From an uncultured Acetobacterium sp. (GTDB taxonomy: Bacteria; Bacillota; Clostridia; Eubacteriales; Eubacteriaceae): DNA of 64,000 bases. The notes beneath the pieces were generated by a model that worked only from the letters and a program-made list of their open reading frames with translations, was not told the DNA's origin and made no database searches. Each line of letters begins with the position of its first letter. The first letter of the stretch is position 1. The position numbers were made by a program, and so were the translations under genes. The DNA lies in contig NZ_OY760905.1 of NCBI RefSeq assembly GCF_963664135.1, forward strand, positions 3,126,736 through 3,190,735. The letters run 5' to 3'. This document shows, one piece after another, positions 16,671 through 25,683 of this stretch.

Positions 16671-17585
16671 TTACTTTTCTTCAAACTGCGGATAATATCC
16701 CAGAAACTGAAAGTACTCGACCTTCTCCTGAATAATCGGCAGCAGGTTAACCAGGGTGTTTTGGGAAATATTGCCGGTAAAGTCAATAAAGAACAGGTAT
16801 TCCCAGTTCTCTTTTAACAGCGGACGAGATTCGATTTTGCATAAATTTAATGAAAACACTGAAAAAATACCAATGATTTCATAAAGTGCTCCGGGACGAT
16901 GGGGCAGACGAAAGGCAATGCTGACCCGGCTGGGATTTTCAAACAGTTCAATCTCCCGGGAAATGACCACAAACCGGGTCACATTGGTTTGTGAAAAGTT
17001 GATGTTTTCAGCTAAAACTTCCAGGTCATAAATTTCCCCGGCCCGTCGGCTGGCAATGGCGGCCATTCCGGGATCATTTTGCTCGGCCACATGAGCGGCT
17101 CCAATGGCGGTATTGTAATAGGGGATACACTGCCAATGGGGGTAATTGTCGAGAAATTCCTGAGATTGGGAAAATCCCTGGGGATGGGAGTATACCGCTT
17201 CGATGGTCTCAAAAGTGGCTCCTTTGGGAGCTAACAGACAATGATGAACGCGAATTTCTTCTTCCCCCACAATATAATACTGATAACGGGAAAGTAGATC
17301 ATAAACAGCGGCAATGGAGCCAGTAGATGAGTTTTCGATGGGAAGCACCCCATAGTCAACCGTTCCTTGATTAAGGGCTGTAAAAACATCCTCAAAGGTT
17401 TTAAAGGGAAATAATTCACCGCTGTTTTTAAAAAAAGCCAGACTGGCTTCTTCGCCATAAGAACCCCGGGTGCCGGCATAAGCCACCCGAGGTTCCTTTT
17501 TTATCGTTTGAGGATAGGCAGAAAATGCTTGTTTTAAAGCATTTAGTGGAATCGAAGCATTCAAGGGATTAGATTGATTCGTCAT
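16671..17585 (-). CDS. pheA: Prephenate dehydratase
   Basis: A protein of about 304 residues. The periplasmic-binding-like dehydratase domain (about 30-210) has GTRGSYGEEA near the start, PIENSSTGS, and the catalytic-region NVTRFVVIS. A C-terminal ACT domain (about 220-300) carries KIESRPLLKENW, the phenylalanine-binding ESRP motif. It converts prephenate to phenylpyruvate and should be feedback-inhibited by Phe. No chorismate mutase domain is attached. I place the start at the ATG one base after the stop of the LUD gene, which implies coupled translation. A longer reading frame upstream lies entirely inside that gene. Confidence 0.9.
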   Translation of the reverse strand: MTNQSNPLNASIPLNALKQAFSAYPQTIKKEPRVAYAGTRGSYGEEASLAFFKNSGELFPFKTFEDVFTALNQGTVDYGVLPIENSSTGSIAAVYDLLSRYQYYIVGEEEIRVHHCLLAPKGATFETIEAVYSHPQGFSQSQEFLDNYPHWQCIPYYNTAIGAAHVAEQNDPGMAAIASRRAGEIYDLEVLAENINFSQTNVTRFVVISREIELFENPSRVSIAFRLPHRPGALYEIIGIFSVFSLNLCKIESRPLLKENWEYLFFIDFTGNISQNTLVNLLPIIQEKVEYFQFLGYYPQFEEK

Positions 17586-17586
17586 C

Positions 17587-18222
17587 TCAGTAACCAATAT
17601 TTTCCCCGACCAGAATAATTTTAATCCGACCAGGAGCACGGCTGTGCCTTGTTACGACAATGTTTGCACACATACAGTCGTCCGAGTGACATTGAGCGCA
17701 ATTTCCGGTATCATAACAGGGTGTTTTGGCATTGATGCGAATCGCATTGACGGGAGCGGCAATATTCTGGGCCCGATAAACGCCGGCAGCCACATTGGCG
17801 ACCACCTTATTGATACCGGCGATAACGATCACCTGTTCCGGGCCAAAGCACATCAGGGCCACCCGATTGCTGAAGCCATCGACGTTAACCAGTTCGCCAT
17901 CCATGGTGATGGCATTGGTTCCAGTAATAAAAGTATGCGCTAAAACTCCCTGAGCAACGACTTCTCTTTTTTCCTGATGTGTTTTAGCAAGACTGCGGTC
18001 GATATATTGATAATCGCCGTTCTTAACGGCATCAAGTAAGCCAAGTTCCTTAATTGATTCAGAACCGCCGTGGGTGACGGTGACACCCTTGGGAATGAAT
18101 GACAAAGCGAGCTCCAGAGCCTCATCGGCCGTTTGACAAAAATAACCCTCAAAATTTCGTTTGTTCATTTTTTTAATTAAAGATTTACTGAGATTCAGAT
18201 AATTATCTTCCTTGTAACCCAA
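17587..18222 (-). CDS. LUD-domain (LutC/DUF162) protein
   Basis: A protein of about 211 residues of the LUD superfamily: THGGSESIKELGL near residue 55, FITGTNAITMDGELVNVDG in the middle and VVANVAAGVYRAQNIAAP later. A cysteine-rich stretch CYDTGNCAQCHSDDCMC near the C-terminus is unlike LutC and may bind a metal or iron-sulfur cluster. LutC is part of the LutABC lactate oxidase, but LutA and LutB are absent here, so the role is unknown. The start is a TTG after GGAGG at 18222. Longer in-frame translations would be hydrophobic junk overlapping the divergent gene. Confidence 0.75.
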   Translation of the reverse strand: MGYKEDNYLNLSKSLIKKMNKRNFEGYFCQTADEALELALSFIPKGVTVTHGGSESIKELGLLDAVKNGDYQYIDRSLAKTHQEKREVVAQGVLAHTFITGTNAITMDGELVNVDGFSNRVALMCFGPEQVIVIAGINKVVANVAAGVYRAQNIAAPVNAIRINAKTPCYDTGNCAQCHSDDCMCANIVVTRHSRAPGRIKIILVGENIGY

Positions 18223-18345
18223 AATATAACCTCCAGAGAAAAGAATAATCTTATTATAATCCAAAGCAATTAAAAAAACAAAATTAAATAAAAAATTTAG
18301 GGTATAATAATAAAAAAGATGCAATAAGATAATAAGGAGGATGAC

Positions 18346-19077
18346 ATGCATAAGTATAAAGGTATTGTATTTGACTTAGACGGGACACTGGTTAATTCCC
18401 TTGAAGATCTAATTGATTCCACCAATGCGATCATGAAATTTCATCAATTTCCAACGCATTCCTATGAAGACGGGAAAAAACTGATTGGACGAGGCATCAG
18501 AAATTTAACAAGAGATGCCATGCCGGAAGAACATCGAGATTCTGAAGGATTTGTGAATGAACTGACAGACATGGTGCGGGCGGAGTATGCCAACAATTAT
18601 TTAAAAAAAACTAAGCCTTATCCAGGAATAACGAAACTGTTGGATTACTTGACAGCAAATGAGATTCCTTTTGGGGTTTGTACCAACAAACCTGATCGGG
18701 AGGCAAAAGCTTTGGTTAGAGGGCTGTTTAGAGATTATCATTTTGTCGATGTGGTGGGTTTTACTAAAGAGGATCTCAGAAAACCAAATCCAGCCACGAC
18801 CCTGGCCCTGGCTGAAAAAATGGGCGTAAAACCCGAAGAATGTCTCTATGTCGGCGATTCTACCGTTGACTACGAAACCGCCGTCAACGCCGGGATGCTG
18901 CCGGTTTTATGTACATGGGGATTTGAGTCGTTTGAAGTGATAACTCAGTTTGATGATGCGATCTGGCTTCATAATCCGATGCGGATTGTGGATGCCCTGA
19001 GATATGGGATGGAAATGTATGCGGTGTTTAATGAAAACCCAGATCCAGATCCGAATGCACATAAGAGACGACCATGA
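18346..19077 (+). CDS. HAD hydrolase, phosphoglycolate phosphatase-like
   Basis: The 243-residue HAD protein has the nucleophile motif VFDLDGTLVNS near residue 10, the threonine motif VCTNK near 107, and the acidic motif YVGDSTVDYETAVNAG near 167. A helical cap sits between motifs I and II. This arrangement matches Gph/PpaX phosphatases, which remove phosphate from phosphoglycolate or pyrophosphate; the exact substrate is not clear. The last 20 residues (ENPDPDPNAHKRRP) look unstructured. The start follows AAGGAGG at good spacing. Confidence 0.83.
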   Translation: MHKYKGIVFDLDGTLVNSLEDLIDSTNAIMKFHQFPTHSYEDGKKLIGRGIRNLTRDAMPEEHRDSEGFVNELTDMVRAEYANNYLKKTKPYPGITKLLDYLTANEIPFGVCTNKPDREAKALVRGLFRDYHFVDVVGFTKEDLRKPNPATTLALAEKMGVKPEECLYVGDSTVDYETAVNAGMLPVLCTWGFESFEVITQFDDAIWLHNPMRIVDALRYGMEMYAVFNENPDPDPNAHKRRP

Positions 19078-19166
19078 TAAAAGCAGATTGAAAAAGAATT
19101 TATGTAGATAAATACTTAAGAAATGTAAACGATAAACAAAATGTAAACGAAAATCAAAATTACATG

Positions 19167-19195
19167 TTGACAAAAAAACCAGGTATTGTTATAAT
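19167..19195 (+). promoter_or_regulatory. veg promoter (consensus)
   Basis: TTGACA, a 17-base spacer and TATAAT: a perfect sigma-A consensus. The veg promoter is also known as very strong in Bacillus subtilis. Confidence 0.88.
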
Positions 19196-19263
19196 AAAAA
19201 ATTTTACTTTTCACCATATCTGTGTTATACTAATGTAGAGAAAACCACAGAGAGGTGAAGTTC

Positions 19264-19536
19264 ATGCCAAAAGCAACCATTATGGACATTAGACGCGAGG
19301 TGGAAAATTATCTTGGCAGACGAGTCAAACTTGAAGCGCATAAAAGCAAGAAAAAACTCTACCAAAAAGAAGGGGTAATTGAAAGCACTTATCCCAGTAT
19401 TTTTACCGTAAGAGTTCAAGAGGATAAAAGAAAAGAACAGAAATTGTCTTTTAGTTATTCCGATCTTTTAACTCAAAGTGTAAAAATTGTATTACTAGAT
19501 GAGGATGAAACTGACGGCGCACTGTTAGTTTCATAA
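19264..19536 (+). CDS. veg: Veg family protein
   Basis: The 90-residue protein reads MPKATIMDIRREVENYLGRR with the family's KLEAHKSKKK and YPSIFTVRV blocks. Veg is a small highly expressed Firmicutes protein linked in B. subtilis to biofilm gene control; its biochemical function is unknown. A GTG three codons upstream is possible, but the ATG is better placed after GAGAGGTGA. It stands alone between a consensus promoter and a terminator. Confidence 0.9.
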   Translation: MPKATIMDIRREVENYLGRRVKLEAHKSKKKLYQKEGVIESTYPSIFTVRVQEDKRKEQKLSFSYSDLLTQSVKIVLLDEDETDGALLVS

Positions 19537-19564
19537 TGACAACATAAAAAAGTTCCACATTAGG

Positions 19565-19591
19565 AGAAGAACTTAGGTTCTTCTTTTTTTG
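19565..19591 (+). terminator. Terminator after veg
   Basis: AGAAGAAC pairs with GTTCTTCT around a four-base loop, followed by seven T. Confidence 0.85.
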
Positions 19592-19664
19592 TTGTCTTAA
19601 ATAGTAGGCATTTTATTGAACCGATGGTATAATAACCGGGTATTGAAAAAATTGGAGATAAAAA

Positions 19665-20897
19665 ATGAATGATAAGAACTTAAAAATAGAATCAGAAATA
19701 GGAAAATTGAAAAAGGTGCTGATCCACCGACCAGGGAAAGAACTGGAACGCATTGTCCCGGATTCCCTGAAAGAATTATTATTTGAAGATATTCCCTGGC
19801 TCAAACGGATGCAGGAAGAACACGATTCATTTGCCAACATTCTTAGAATGCGGGGAGCTGAAGTCTTTTATGTGGAAGACTTATTAAAAGATATTTTGAA
19901 AAATACCGCTATCCGGGAAAACCTGATTGCTGAAGTCATCGATAAGAATCCTTCTTCGGGCAACTACATTGACGGCTTTTTAAATGAGTATTTAATGTCG
20001 CTGGACAGCGATGCCCTGGGCGACGCCCTGATTGCCGGGGTTCTGCAAAAAGAGCTGGATCATCTGGAACGGCACCGGGTGCTGACCGATTATCTGAAAG
20101 GGCCGGAACCCTACGCCTTTTACTTAAACCCGTTGCCTAATTTATATTTCATGCGGGATCCAGCGGTAACCATTCACGATGGGATGAGTATTTCGGCCAT
20201 GGCGACCCGCACCAGAAAACGGGAAAGCCGCTACATGTCAGCGATTTATGAACATCACCCGATGTTTGCCAGTTGTACGAATAAAACCTTTTACCAAGAT
20301 ACCAATTTCTTTTCGGTGGAGGGTGGCGATGTCCTAATTTTGAGTCCCACCGTAGTGGCCGTTGGCTGCAGCGAACGCACCGAGGTCCAGGGGGTGGAAG
20401 AGCTGGCTAAAAACCTCTTTAATGCCGATCTGGGCATTGAAAAGGTATTAGCCGTAAAAATCCCCAGCAACCGAGCCTTTATGCATCTGGACACCGTTTT
20501 TACAATGGTGGACTATGATAAGTTCATTGTCTACCCGGGGATTCTGGAGCAGGTAGAAACCGTCATCATGACCCCCGGTAAAAAAGATTATTTACATTAT
20601 GAACGCAAAGACAGTTTAACCGATGCCCTTAAATCAGTACTTAATTTACCGGCCATCAGCCTGATTCAAAGCGGTGGTGGCAACCCGGTTGCCGCCGCCC
20701 GGGAACAATGGAATGACAGCACCAATACCCTGGCCATTGCCCCTGGCGTCATCGTCGCCTATGCCCGTAATGAACGCTCCAATGAGGTGCTTCAGGAAAA
20801 CGGCATCGAAGTGATCGGGATTGAAGCCTCGGAACTGGTCCGTGGCCGCGGCGGCCCCCGCTGTATGACCATGCCCTTATACCGAGATTCATTTTAG
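19665..20897 (+). CDS. arcA: Arginine deiminase
   Basis: The 410-residue guanidino-group hydrolase converts arginine to citrulline and ammonia. Landmarks are LKKVLIHRPGKELE at the N-terminus, NLYFMRDPAVTIHDG (about 165), FSVEGGDVLILS (about 217), SGGGNPVAAAREQWNDS, and the nucleophilic cysteine in GRGGPRCMTMPL at the end. The downstream carbamoyltransferase gene (98-base gap) makes a catabolic arginine deiminase pathway likely. Carbamate kinase, the ATP-yielding step, is not in the window. The start follows TTGGAGAT. Confidence 0.95.
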   Translation: MNDKNLKIESEIGKLKKVLIHRPGKELERIVPDSLKELLFEDIPWLKRMQEEHDSFANILRMRGAEVFYVEDLLKDILKNTAIRENLIAEVIDKNPSSGNYIDGFLNEYLMSLDSDALGDALIAGVLQKELDHLERHRVLTDYLKGPEPYAFYLNPLPNLYFMRDPAVTIHDGMSISAMATRTRKRESRYMSAIYEHHPMFASCTNKTFYQDTNFFSVEGGDVLILSPTVVAVGCSERTEVQGVEELAKNLFNADLGIEKVLAVKIPSNRAFMHLDTVFTMVDYDKFIVYPGILEQVETVIMTPGKKDYLHYERKDSLTDALKSVLNLPAISLIQSGGGNPVAAAREQWNDSTNTLAIAPGVIVAYARNERSNEVLQENGIEVIGIEASELVRGRGGPRCMTMPLYRDSF

Positions 20898-20995
20898 TTT
20901 GAGTCTCTTATTTAAAAGAGAAAGATTTACCTTGTTAAACAGTCAGATTATCAGTTAAAATAAACTTAAAAGAAGAGATAAACGGAGGAAGCGCT

Positions 20996-21982
20996 ATGAA
21001 CTTAAAAGGACGTCATTTATTGACCTTGAAGGATTTTTCACCAGAAGAAATACAGTATCTAATTGATTATGCAGCAGCATTAAAAGCCAAGAAAAAATCG
21101 GGGGAGGTGGGGACGCTTCTCAAGGGCAAAAACATTGTGCTTCTTTTTGAAAAGACCTCTACCCGAACCCGCTGTGCCTTTGAAGTGGCCGCCTTTGACG
21201 AGGGTGCCAATGTCACCTTTTTAACCAACAGTCAAATGGGTAAAAAAGAATCCATCGAAGATACCGCCATCGTTTTAGGCCGTTTTTATGATGGGATTGA
21301 ATTCCGTGGCTTTGAACAGAAAACCGTCGAAATTCTGGCCGAACGTTCCGGGGTACCAGTCTGGAATGGCCTGACCGATGAGGACCATCCCACCCAGGTG
21401 TTGGCCGATATGCTGACCATTCAGGAAAACTTTGGCAGTGTTAAAGGAAAACGACTGGTTTTTGTCGGTGATGCCCGCAACAACATGGGGAACGCGCTGA
21501 TGATCGGCTGTGCCAAACTAGGCATGCATTTTGTAGCCGTGGCCCCAGAAACGCTGTTCCCGGAAGAAACATTAGTTGCTGAAATGAAAGCCCTGTGCGA
21601 AACTACCGGCGGTTCGATTACCCTTAGTGCCAATATTAAAGCCGGGGTTAAAGATGCCGACGTGATCTACACCGACGTCTGGGTATCCATGGGTGAAGAA
21701 GCTCAGATGGCCGATCGCATTAAACTGCTGTCGCCTTACCAGGTGAATATGGAGATGATCAAAGCCACCGGCAATGATGACGTGATCTTCCTCCATTGTT
21801 TACCAGCCTTCCACGATCTGGAAACCACCGTTGCCCAGGATGTCAAAGAAAAATTCGGCCTGGACGAAATGGAAGTCACCGATGAGGTGTTTAGAAGTAA
21901 GCATTCAGTTGTTTTTGACGAAGCCGAGAATCGGATGCATACGATCAAAGCCGTCATGGTATCTTCTCTGGTTGGTGCCTAG
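20996..21982 (+). CDS. Ornithine carbamoyltransferase
   Basis: The 328-residue enzyme has the carbamoyl-phosphate motif [12 protein letters not shown] (about 56), [13 protein letters not shown] (about 130), the SMG ornithine loop in DVWVSMGEE (about 225) and [10 protein letters not shown] (about 263). It joins carbamoyl phosphate and ornithine reversibly. Placement directly after arginine deiminase suggests the catabolic ArcB role, splitting citrulline, rather than biosynthetic ArgF; sequence alone cannot separate the two. A strong ribosome site GGAGGAAGCG precedes the ATG. Confidence 0.93.
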   Translation: MNLKGRHLLTLKDFSPEEIQYLIDYAAALKAKKKSGEVGTLLKGKNIVLLFEKTSTRTRCAFEVAAFDEGANVTFLTNSQMGKKESIEDTAIVLGRFYDGIEFRGFEQKTVEILAERSGVPVWNGLTDEDHPTQVLADMLTIQENFGSVKGKRLVFVGDARNNMGNALMIGCAKLGMHFVAVAPETLFPEETLVAEMKALCETTGGSITLSANIKAGVKDADVIYTDVWVSMGEEAQMADRIKLLSPYQVNMEMIKATGNDDVIFLHCLPAFHDLETTVAQDVKEKFGLDEMEVTDEVFRSKHSVVFDEAENRMHTIKAVMVSSLVGA

Positions 21983-22071
21983 TACTCGAGGTTTCGATCA
22001 ACCAGAACAGAGCAGAAAGCTAAACAGAAAGATATTATTAACTCGATTTACAACCAGGAGATTAAGAATAA

Positions 22072-23562
22072 ATGGAAATTAAAGATATCAGAAAATTACA
22101 AAATGGCTCGGATGTCCGGGGGGTTGCTCTTGAGGGGGTGGCCGGTGAAGACGTCACTTTCACCCAGGACATGGCGATGAAGATTGCTTTTTCTTTTGCC
22201 ACCTGGTTAGAAAATAAAAATAAATCAGAGAAAGCGCCGCTGACCTTTGCCATCGGGCGGGACAGCCGACTATCAGGCGAATACCTGGCTCAGGCGGTCG
22301 CCCTGGGTCTGGTCAGCAAGGGGAATAAGGTTTATCAATGCGGCATTGCCACCACTCCGGCGATGTTTATGACCACCATCGATCCGGTTATTGTCGCTGA
22401 CGGCGCCGTGATGGTCACCGCCAGTCATCTACCTTTTAACCGCAATGGCCTGAAGTTTTTTACTCGCGACGGTGGCCTTAATAAAGAGGATATCACTGCG
22501 ATTTTAGAAATGGCGGAGACCATCGAAACCGGCTTTACCCCTGGTGGACAGGCAGTGGAATATGATTTTCTACCCTCGTATTCCAAAAACATCGTCACGC
22601 TGATTCGTGAAAAAACCGGGGTCGAACAGCCCTTAGCCGGTGCAAAGATTGTGGTTGATGCCGGTAACGGCGCCGGCGGCTTTTTTGTCGACCAGGTGTT
22701 AAAGCCGTTAGGCGCTGACACCAAGGGCAGCCAATATCTCGATCCCGACGGCAATTTTCCCAATCACGTGCCCAACCCGGAAGATGCGGTCGCCATTGAC
22801 CATATCACCAAAGCGGTGCTGGACAATCAGGCCGATCTGGGGATCATCTTTGATACCGATGTGGACCGGGCAGCAATTATCGACGAAAAAGGCCAGGCCA
22901 TTAATCGCAACGGCTTTATCGCCTTTATCGCCAGCATGCTGCTGGCTGACTATCCGGGTTCCACCATTGTCACCGATTCGATTACGTCCACCGGGTTAAC
23001 CGAGTATATTGAAAGCCGTGGTGGGAAACACCATCGCTTTAAGCGGGGCTATAAAAATGTCATCAACGAGGCCATCCGGTTAAATCAGGCGGGCATTGAA
23101 ACCCATCTGGCTATGGAAACCAGCGGCCACGGAGCGATCAAAGAAAACTATTTTCTCGATGATGGTGCCTACCTGGTCACGATGGCGCTGATCAAGTTTG
23201 CCGAATTGCACCAGGCCGGTAAACCGATCAGTTCGTTTCTGGAAGGCTTAAAGGAACCGGCCGAGGCCAAAGAAATCCGGCTTAAGATCACCACCCCGGA
23301 TTTTAAAGCCTATGGCGAAAAAGTTTTAGCCGAATTTGAAGCATTTGCCACCAGCCAGCCCGGCTGGACAGTGGTGCAGCCAAATTATGAAGGCGTTCGG
23401 GTGAGCTGTGACAGCACCGCCGGAAATGGCTGGTGCCTGCTGAGGATGTCCCTTCACGATCCGATTATGCCACTGAATATTGAATCCGACTCGGTCGGCG
23501 GCTGTGCGATCATCGAGGCAACACTGATAGAATATCTGCAGCAATACGAAGCGTTAGCTTAA
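22072..23562 (+). CDS. Phosphohexomutase (phosphomannomutase/phosphoglucomutase family)
   Basis: The 496-residue alpha-D-phosphohexomutase has the active-site serine in VTASHLPFNRNGLKFF (about 123), the metal loop FDTDVDRAAI (about 260), the sugar loop ETSGHGAI (about 344) and a C-terminal phosphate-binding domain with RVSCDSTAGNGWCLLRMS. The GLKFF and C-terminal features resemble plant-type and clostridial PGM/PMM homologues. It probably interconverts hexose 1- and 6-phosphates; substrate choice is open. It lies 89 bases after the carbamoyltransferase gene and may be cotranscribed with it. Confidence 0.85.
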   Translation: MEIKDIRKLQNGSDVRGVALEGVAGEDVTFTQDMAMKIAFSFATWLENKNKSEKAPLTFAIGRDSRLSGEYLAQAVALGLVSKGNKVYQCGIATTPAMFMTTIDPVIVADGAVMVTASHLPFNRNGLKFFTRDGGLNKEDITAILEMAETIETGFTPGGQAVEYDFLPSYSKNIVTLIREKTGVEQPLAGAKIVVDAGNGAGGFFVDQVLKPLGADTKGSQYLDPDGNFPNHVPNPEDAVAIDHITKAVLDNQADLGIIFDTDVDRAAIIDEKGQAINRNGFIAFIASMLLADYPGSTIVTDSITSTGLTEYIESRGGKHHRFKRGYKNVINEAIRLNQAGIETHLAMETSGHGAIKENYFLDDGAYLVTMALIKFAELHQAGKPISSFLEGLKEPAEAKEIRLKITTPDFKAYGEKVLAEFEAFATSQPGWTVVQPNYEGVRVSCDSTAGNGWCLLRMSLHDPIMPLNIESDSVGGCAIIEATLIEYLQQYEALA

Positions 23563-23597
23563 TAAAAAAAATGATATATAAAAAATGACATAATAAA

Positions 23598-23632
23598 AAA
23601 GCAGGATGGACAAAACCATCCTGCTTTTTTTT
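23598..23632. terminator. Bidirectional terminator between phosphohexomutase and regulator genes
   Basis: GCAGGATGG pairs perfectly with CCATCCTGC, flanked by an A-run and a T-run, so it can serve both convergent genes. Confidence 0.9.
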
Positions 23633-23647
23633 ATTGAAATTTATAAA

Positions 23648-24358
23648 TTACGACTCATCAATCTCCAATCCGGCGACAAATCCGTCAATCAGATCCATAT
23701 GCTGGGACATCGCCCACGCGGCATTTAACTGTTCTTTGTTGCCGAGGGCGTTCAAGATTTTACGATGCTGTTGATCGATAATCGGGCCCCGCTCGGTATC
23801 ATCGAGAATGGCAATTCGGATATCCTTGATCAGGGCTTCAATCAGGCTTGCCGAAGACAGCAAGACGTTGTGAATCATTTTATTCTCCGAGGCCATGGCG
23901 ATTTCGTAGTGGAAGCGCTTATCCAGTTCGGCCCGGACGGCCTCATCGGTTTCGGTTTCAATGGCATCACAGATTTTTTCCAGACTGGCAAAGCGTTCCG
24001 GGGTCATTTTTTTGGCCGCCAGCTTGGCCGCCTCGGTTTCCAGGGCCCGGCGGAGTTCCTGAACCTCTCGTAATTCGCCCTTGCTCAGCCAAAACATAAT
24101 GGTCAGCGGTTGAGTCAGGGTATCTTCAAAATTCTCGGCAATAAAATTACCTTCGCCCTGCTGGCAGACCACCAGACCGATCATCTCCAGCGCCCGAATC
24201 GCCTCCCGGATCGTCGCCCGAGAAACCCCCAGCTGTTCAGCCCATTGCCGTTCCGAGGGCAGGCGGTCACCGCTTTTTAAATTACCATTAATGATGTTTT
24301 CTTTAATCTGCTCGAGGATCTGCAAATATATTTTTTTTTGCGCAATTTCTTTAAACAT
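23648..24358 (-). CDS. lctA: FadR/GntR-family regulator of the lactate operon (LctA/LldR-like)
   Basis: The 236-residue protein has a winged helix-turn-helix (about 10-75: SGDRLPSERQWAEQLGVSRA then TIREAIRALEMIGLV) and an all-helical FCD effector domain (about 95-225). The FCD metal-site acidic and histidine residues appear in KRFHYEIAMAS and near the end. It is divergent to the lct operon, and LldR-type proteins of this class respond to lactate. The palindrome TAGTGGTC-T-GACCACTA in front of the operon fits a FadR-class operator. The name follows the A. woodii operon; the ribosome site is weak. Confidence 0.85.
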   Translation of the reverse strand: MFKEIAQKKIYLQILEQIKENIINGNLKSGDRLPSERQWAEQLGVSRATIREAIRALEMIGLVVCQQGEGNFIAENFEDTLTQPLTIMFWLSKGELREVQELRRALETEAAKLAAKKMTPERFASLEKICDAIETETDEAVRAELDKRFHYEIAMASENKMIHNVLLSSASLIEALIKDIRIAILDDTERGPIIDQQHRKILNALGNKEQLNAAWAMSQHMDLIDGFVAGLEIDES

Positions 24359-24412
24359 ATAAATATTTCACTTCATTTCATTTGATTTTTTATGAATGCC
24401 TAATAATTGAAC

Positions 24413-24441
24413 ATTGTATCACAGTCGAATTTAAAATTCAA
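24413..24441 (-). promoter_or_regulatory. Promoter of the lactate regulator gene
   Basis: On the minus strand TTGAAT and TACAAT are spaced by 17 bases, 55 bases before the regulator start. Confidence 0.6.
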
Positions 24442-24482
24442 AAACATAAAAATAAAAAAATATGAAAACGTTATTTTAATGC

Positions 24483-24538
24483 TTGACAAAAATTTACGAA
24501 ACAAATATAATAATCACAGGTTAGTGGTCTGACCACTA
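24483..24538 (+). promoter_or_regulatory. lct operon promoter and overlapping operator
   Basis: TTGACA (24483-24488), a 17-base spacer and TATAAT (24506-24511) form a perfect sigma-A promoter. The operator TAGTGGTCTGACCACTA (24522-24538) is a perfect 8+8 inverted repeat around one T, placed right at the start of transcription, followed by a partial third half-site ACCAGTAGTGG. A bound FadR-type repressor would block elongation or open-complex formation. Confidence 0.85.
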
Positions 24539-24860
24539 GACCAGTAGTGGAATTTTATCAAAAAAGAATTGCTTTGACTTTGAATGGGTTTAAGAGGGTT
24601 AATCAGTTATGACGAGCTGAGCAAGAATCAGTGAATTGCGAAAGGACTGAGGGTATGTCAGGTTGTCGACAAACAAATGTGACAGCTGAACAGTGTTAGT
24701 TAATTGTCCGCCAACAAAAGATTAACAATGAAGTAGCGAGAGCGTTTGTGGACAACCTCACATAAAACAACAGCTCACCTGCTGTCTGTGCGTCAGCCAG
24801 ACAGCAACACTTTTCGCAAGGCGATGGCAAGAATTTAATTATTATTTTACTAAATTAATT
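24539..24860 (+). promoter_or_regulatory. Long structured 5' leader of the lct operon
   Basis: The leader runs about 350 bases to lctB. AGGTTGTCGACAAAC (24660-24674) pairs with GTTTGTGGACAACCT (24744-24758) at 14 of 15 positions and encloses smaller stems such as ATTGT/ACAAT. A second hairpin, GCTGTCTG/CAGACAGC, is at 24781-24805. There is no open frame and no terminator U-run. I see no match to a riboswitch class I know. Confidence 0.5.
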
Positions 24861-24875
24861 TAATGGAGGGCGAGT

Positions 24876-25670
24876 ATGAAAATACTGGTATGTATCAAAC
24901 AGGTTCCCGGAACATCCAACGTCGAAGTGGATCCGGAAACAGGTGTCCTGATTCGTGATGGGGTTGAATCAAAATTGAATCCCTATGATTTATTTGGTTT
25001 GGAAACCGCGTTTCGGCTAAAAGAACAATTGGGAGGCACCATTACCACCTTATCGATGGGGCCGATGCAAAGTAAAGAAGTTTTACTGGAATCCTTTTAT
25101 ATGGGCGCTGATGAGGGCTGTTTGTTATCCGACCGGAAATTCGGCGGTGCTGATGTGGTTGCCACCAGTTATACATTAGCCCAAGGCGCCAAAAGACTGG
25201 GCGACTTTGATCTGATCATCTGCGGCAAGCAGACCACCGACGGCGATACTGCCCAGGTTGGCCCGGAAATGGCCGAGTTTTTAGGAATTCCCCATGTCAC
25301 CAACGTGATCAAAATTCTGGTGGCTGATGAAAAGGGTCTGACTCTGCAGATGAATATGGAAGAATCGCTGGAAATTCAGCGGGTGCCATATCCCTGTCTG
25401 ATCACCGTGGATAAAGACATTTATACCCCGCGGTTACCTTCCTATAAACGCAAACTGGAGATTTCCGAAAATCCCGAAATTAAAGTATTAACCTTAAAAG
25501 ATATGTACGATACCGATGAAAAAAAATATGGACTGAGTGGCTCGCCCACCCAGGTTGAACGCATCTTCCCGCCGGAAAGCAATGTTGAAAAAACCAGCTT
25601 TGAGGGTGACGGCAAGGTGCTGGCCCAGGCTTTATATGGCATCTTATCAGAAAAAAAATATTTAGGATAG
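24876..25670 (+). CDS. lctB: Electron-transfer flavoprotein beta subunit of the lactate dehydrogenase complex
   Basis: The 264-residue EtfB reads [19 protein letters not shown], with the nucleotide/flavin-binding region [26 protein letters not shown] near 108-133. In electron-bifurcating Etf complexes this subunit holds the FAD that splits electrons and contacts NADH. With EtfA and the FAD dehydrogenase downstream it should couple NAD+-dependent lactate oxidation to ferredoxin oxidation, as shown for A. woodii. It is the first gene of the operon, after GGAGGGCG. Confidence 0.93.
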   Translation: MKILVCIKQVPGTSNVEVDPETGVLIRDGVESKLNPYDLFGLETAFRLKEQLGGTITTLSMGPMQSKEVLLESFYMGADEGCLLSDRKFGGADVVATSYTLAQGAKRLGDFDLIICGKQTTDGDTAQVGPEMAEFLGIPHVTNVIKILVADEKGLTLQMNMEESLEIQRVPYPCLITVDKDIYTPRLPSYKRKLEISENPEIKVLTLKDMYDTDEKKYGLSGSPTQVERIFPPESNVEKTSFEGDGKVLAQALYGILSEKKYLG

Positions 25671-25683
25671 AAAGGAAAAAATC

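Noticed and set aside
24539..24860. Known riboswitch (such as cobalamin, glycine, SAM) in the lactate leader
   Set aside because: None of the conserved cores I know for these classes could be found, so the leader is reported as unassigned.
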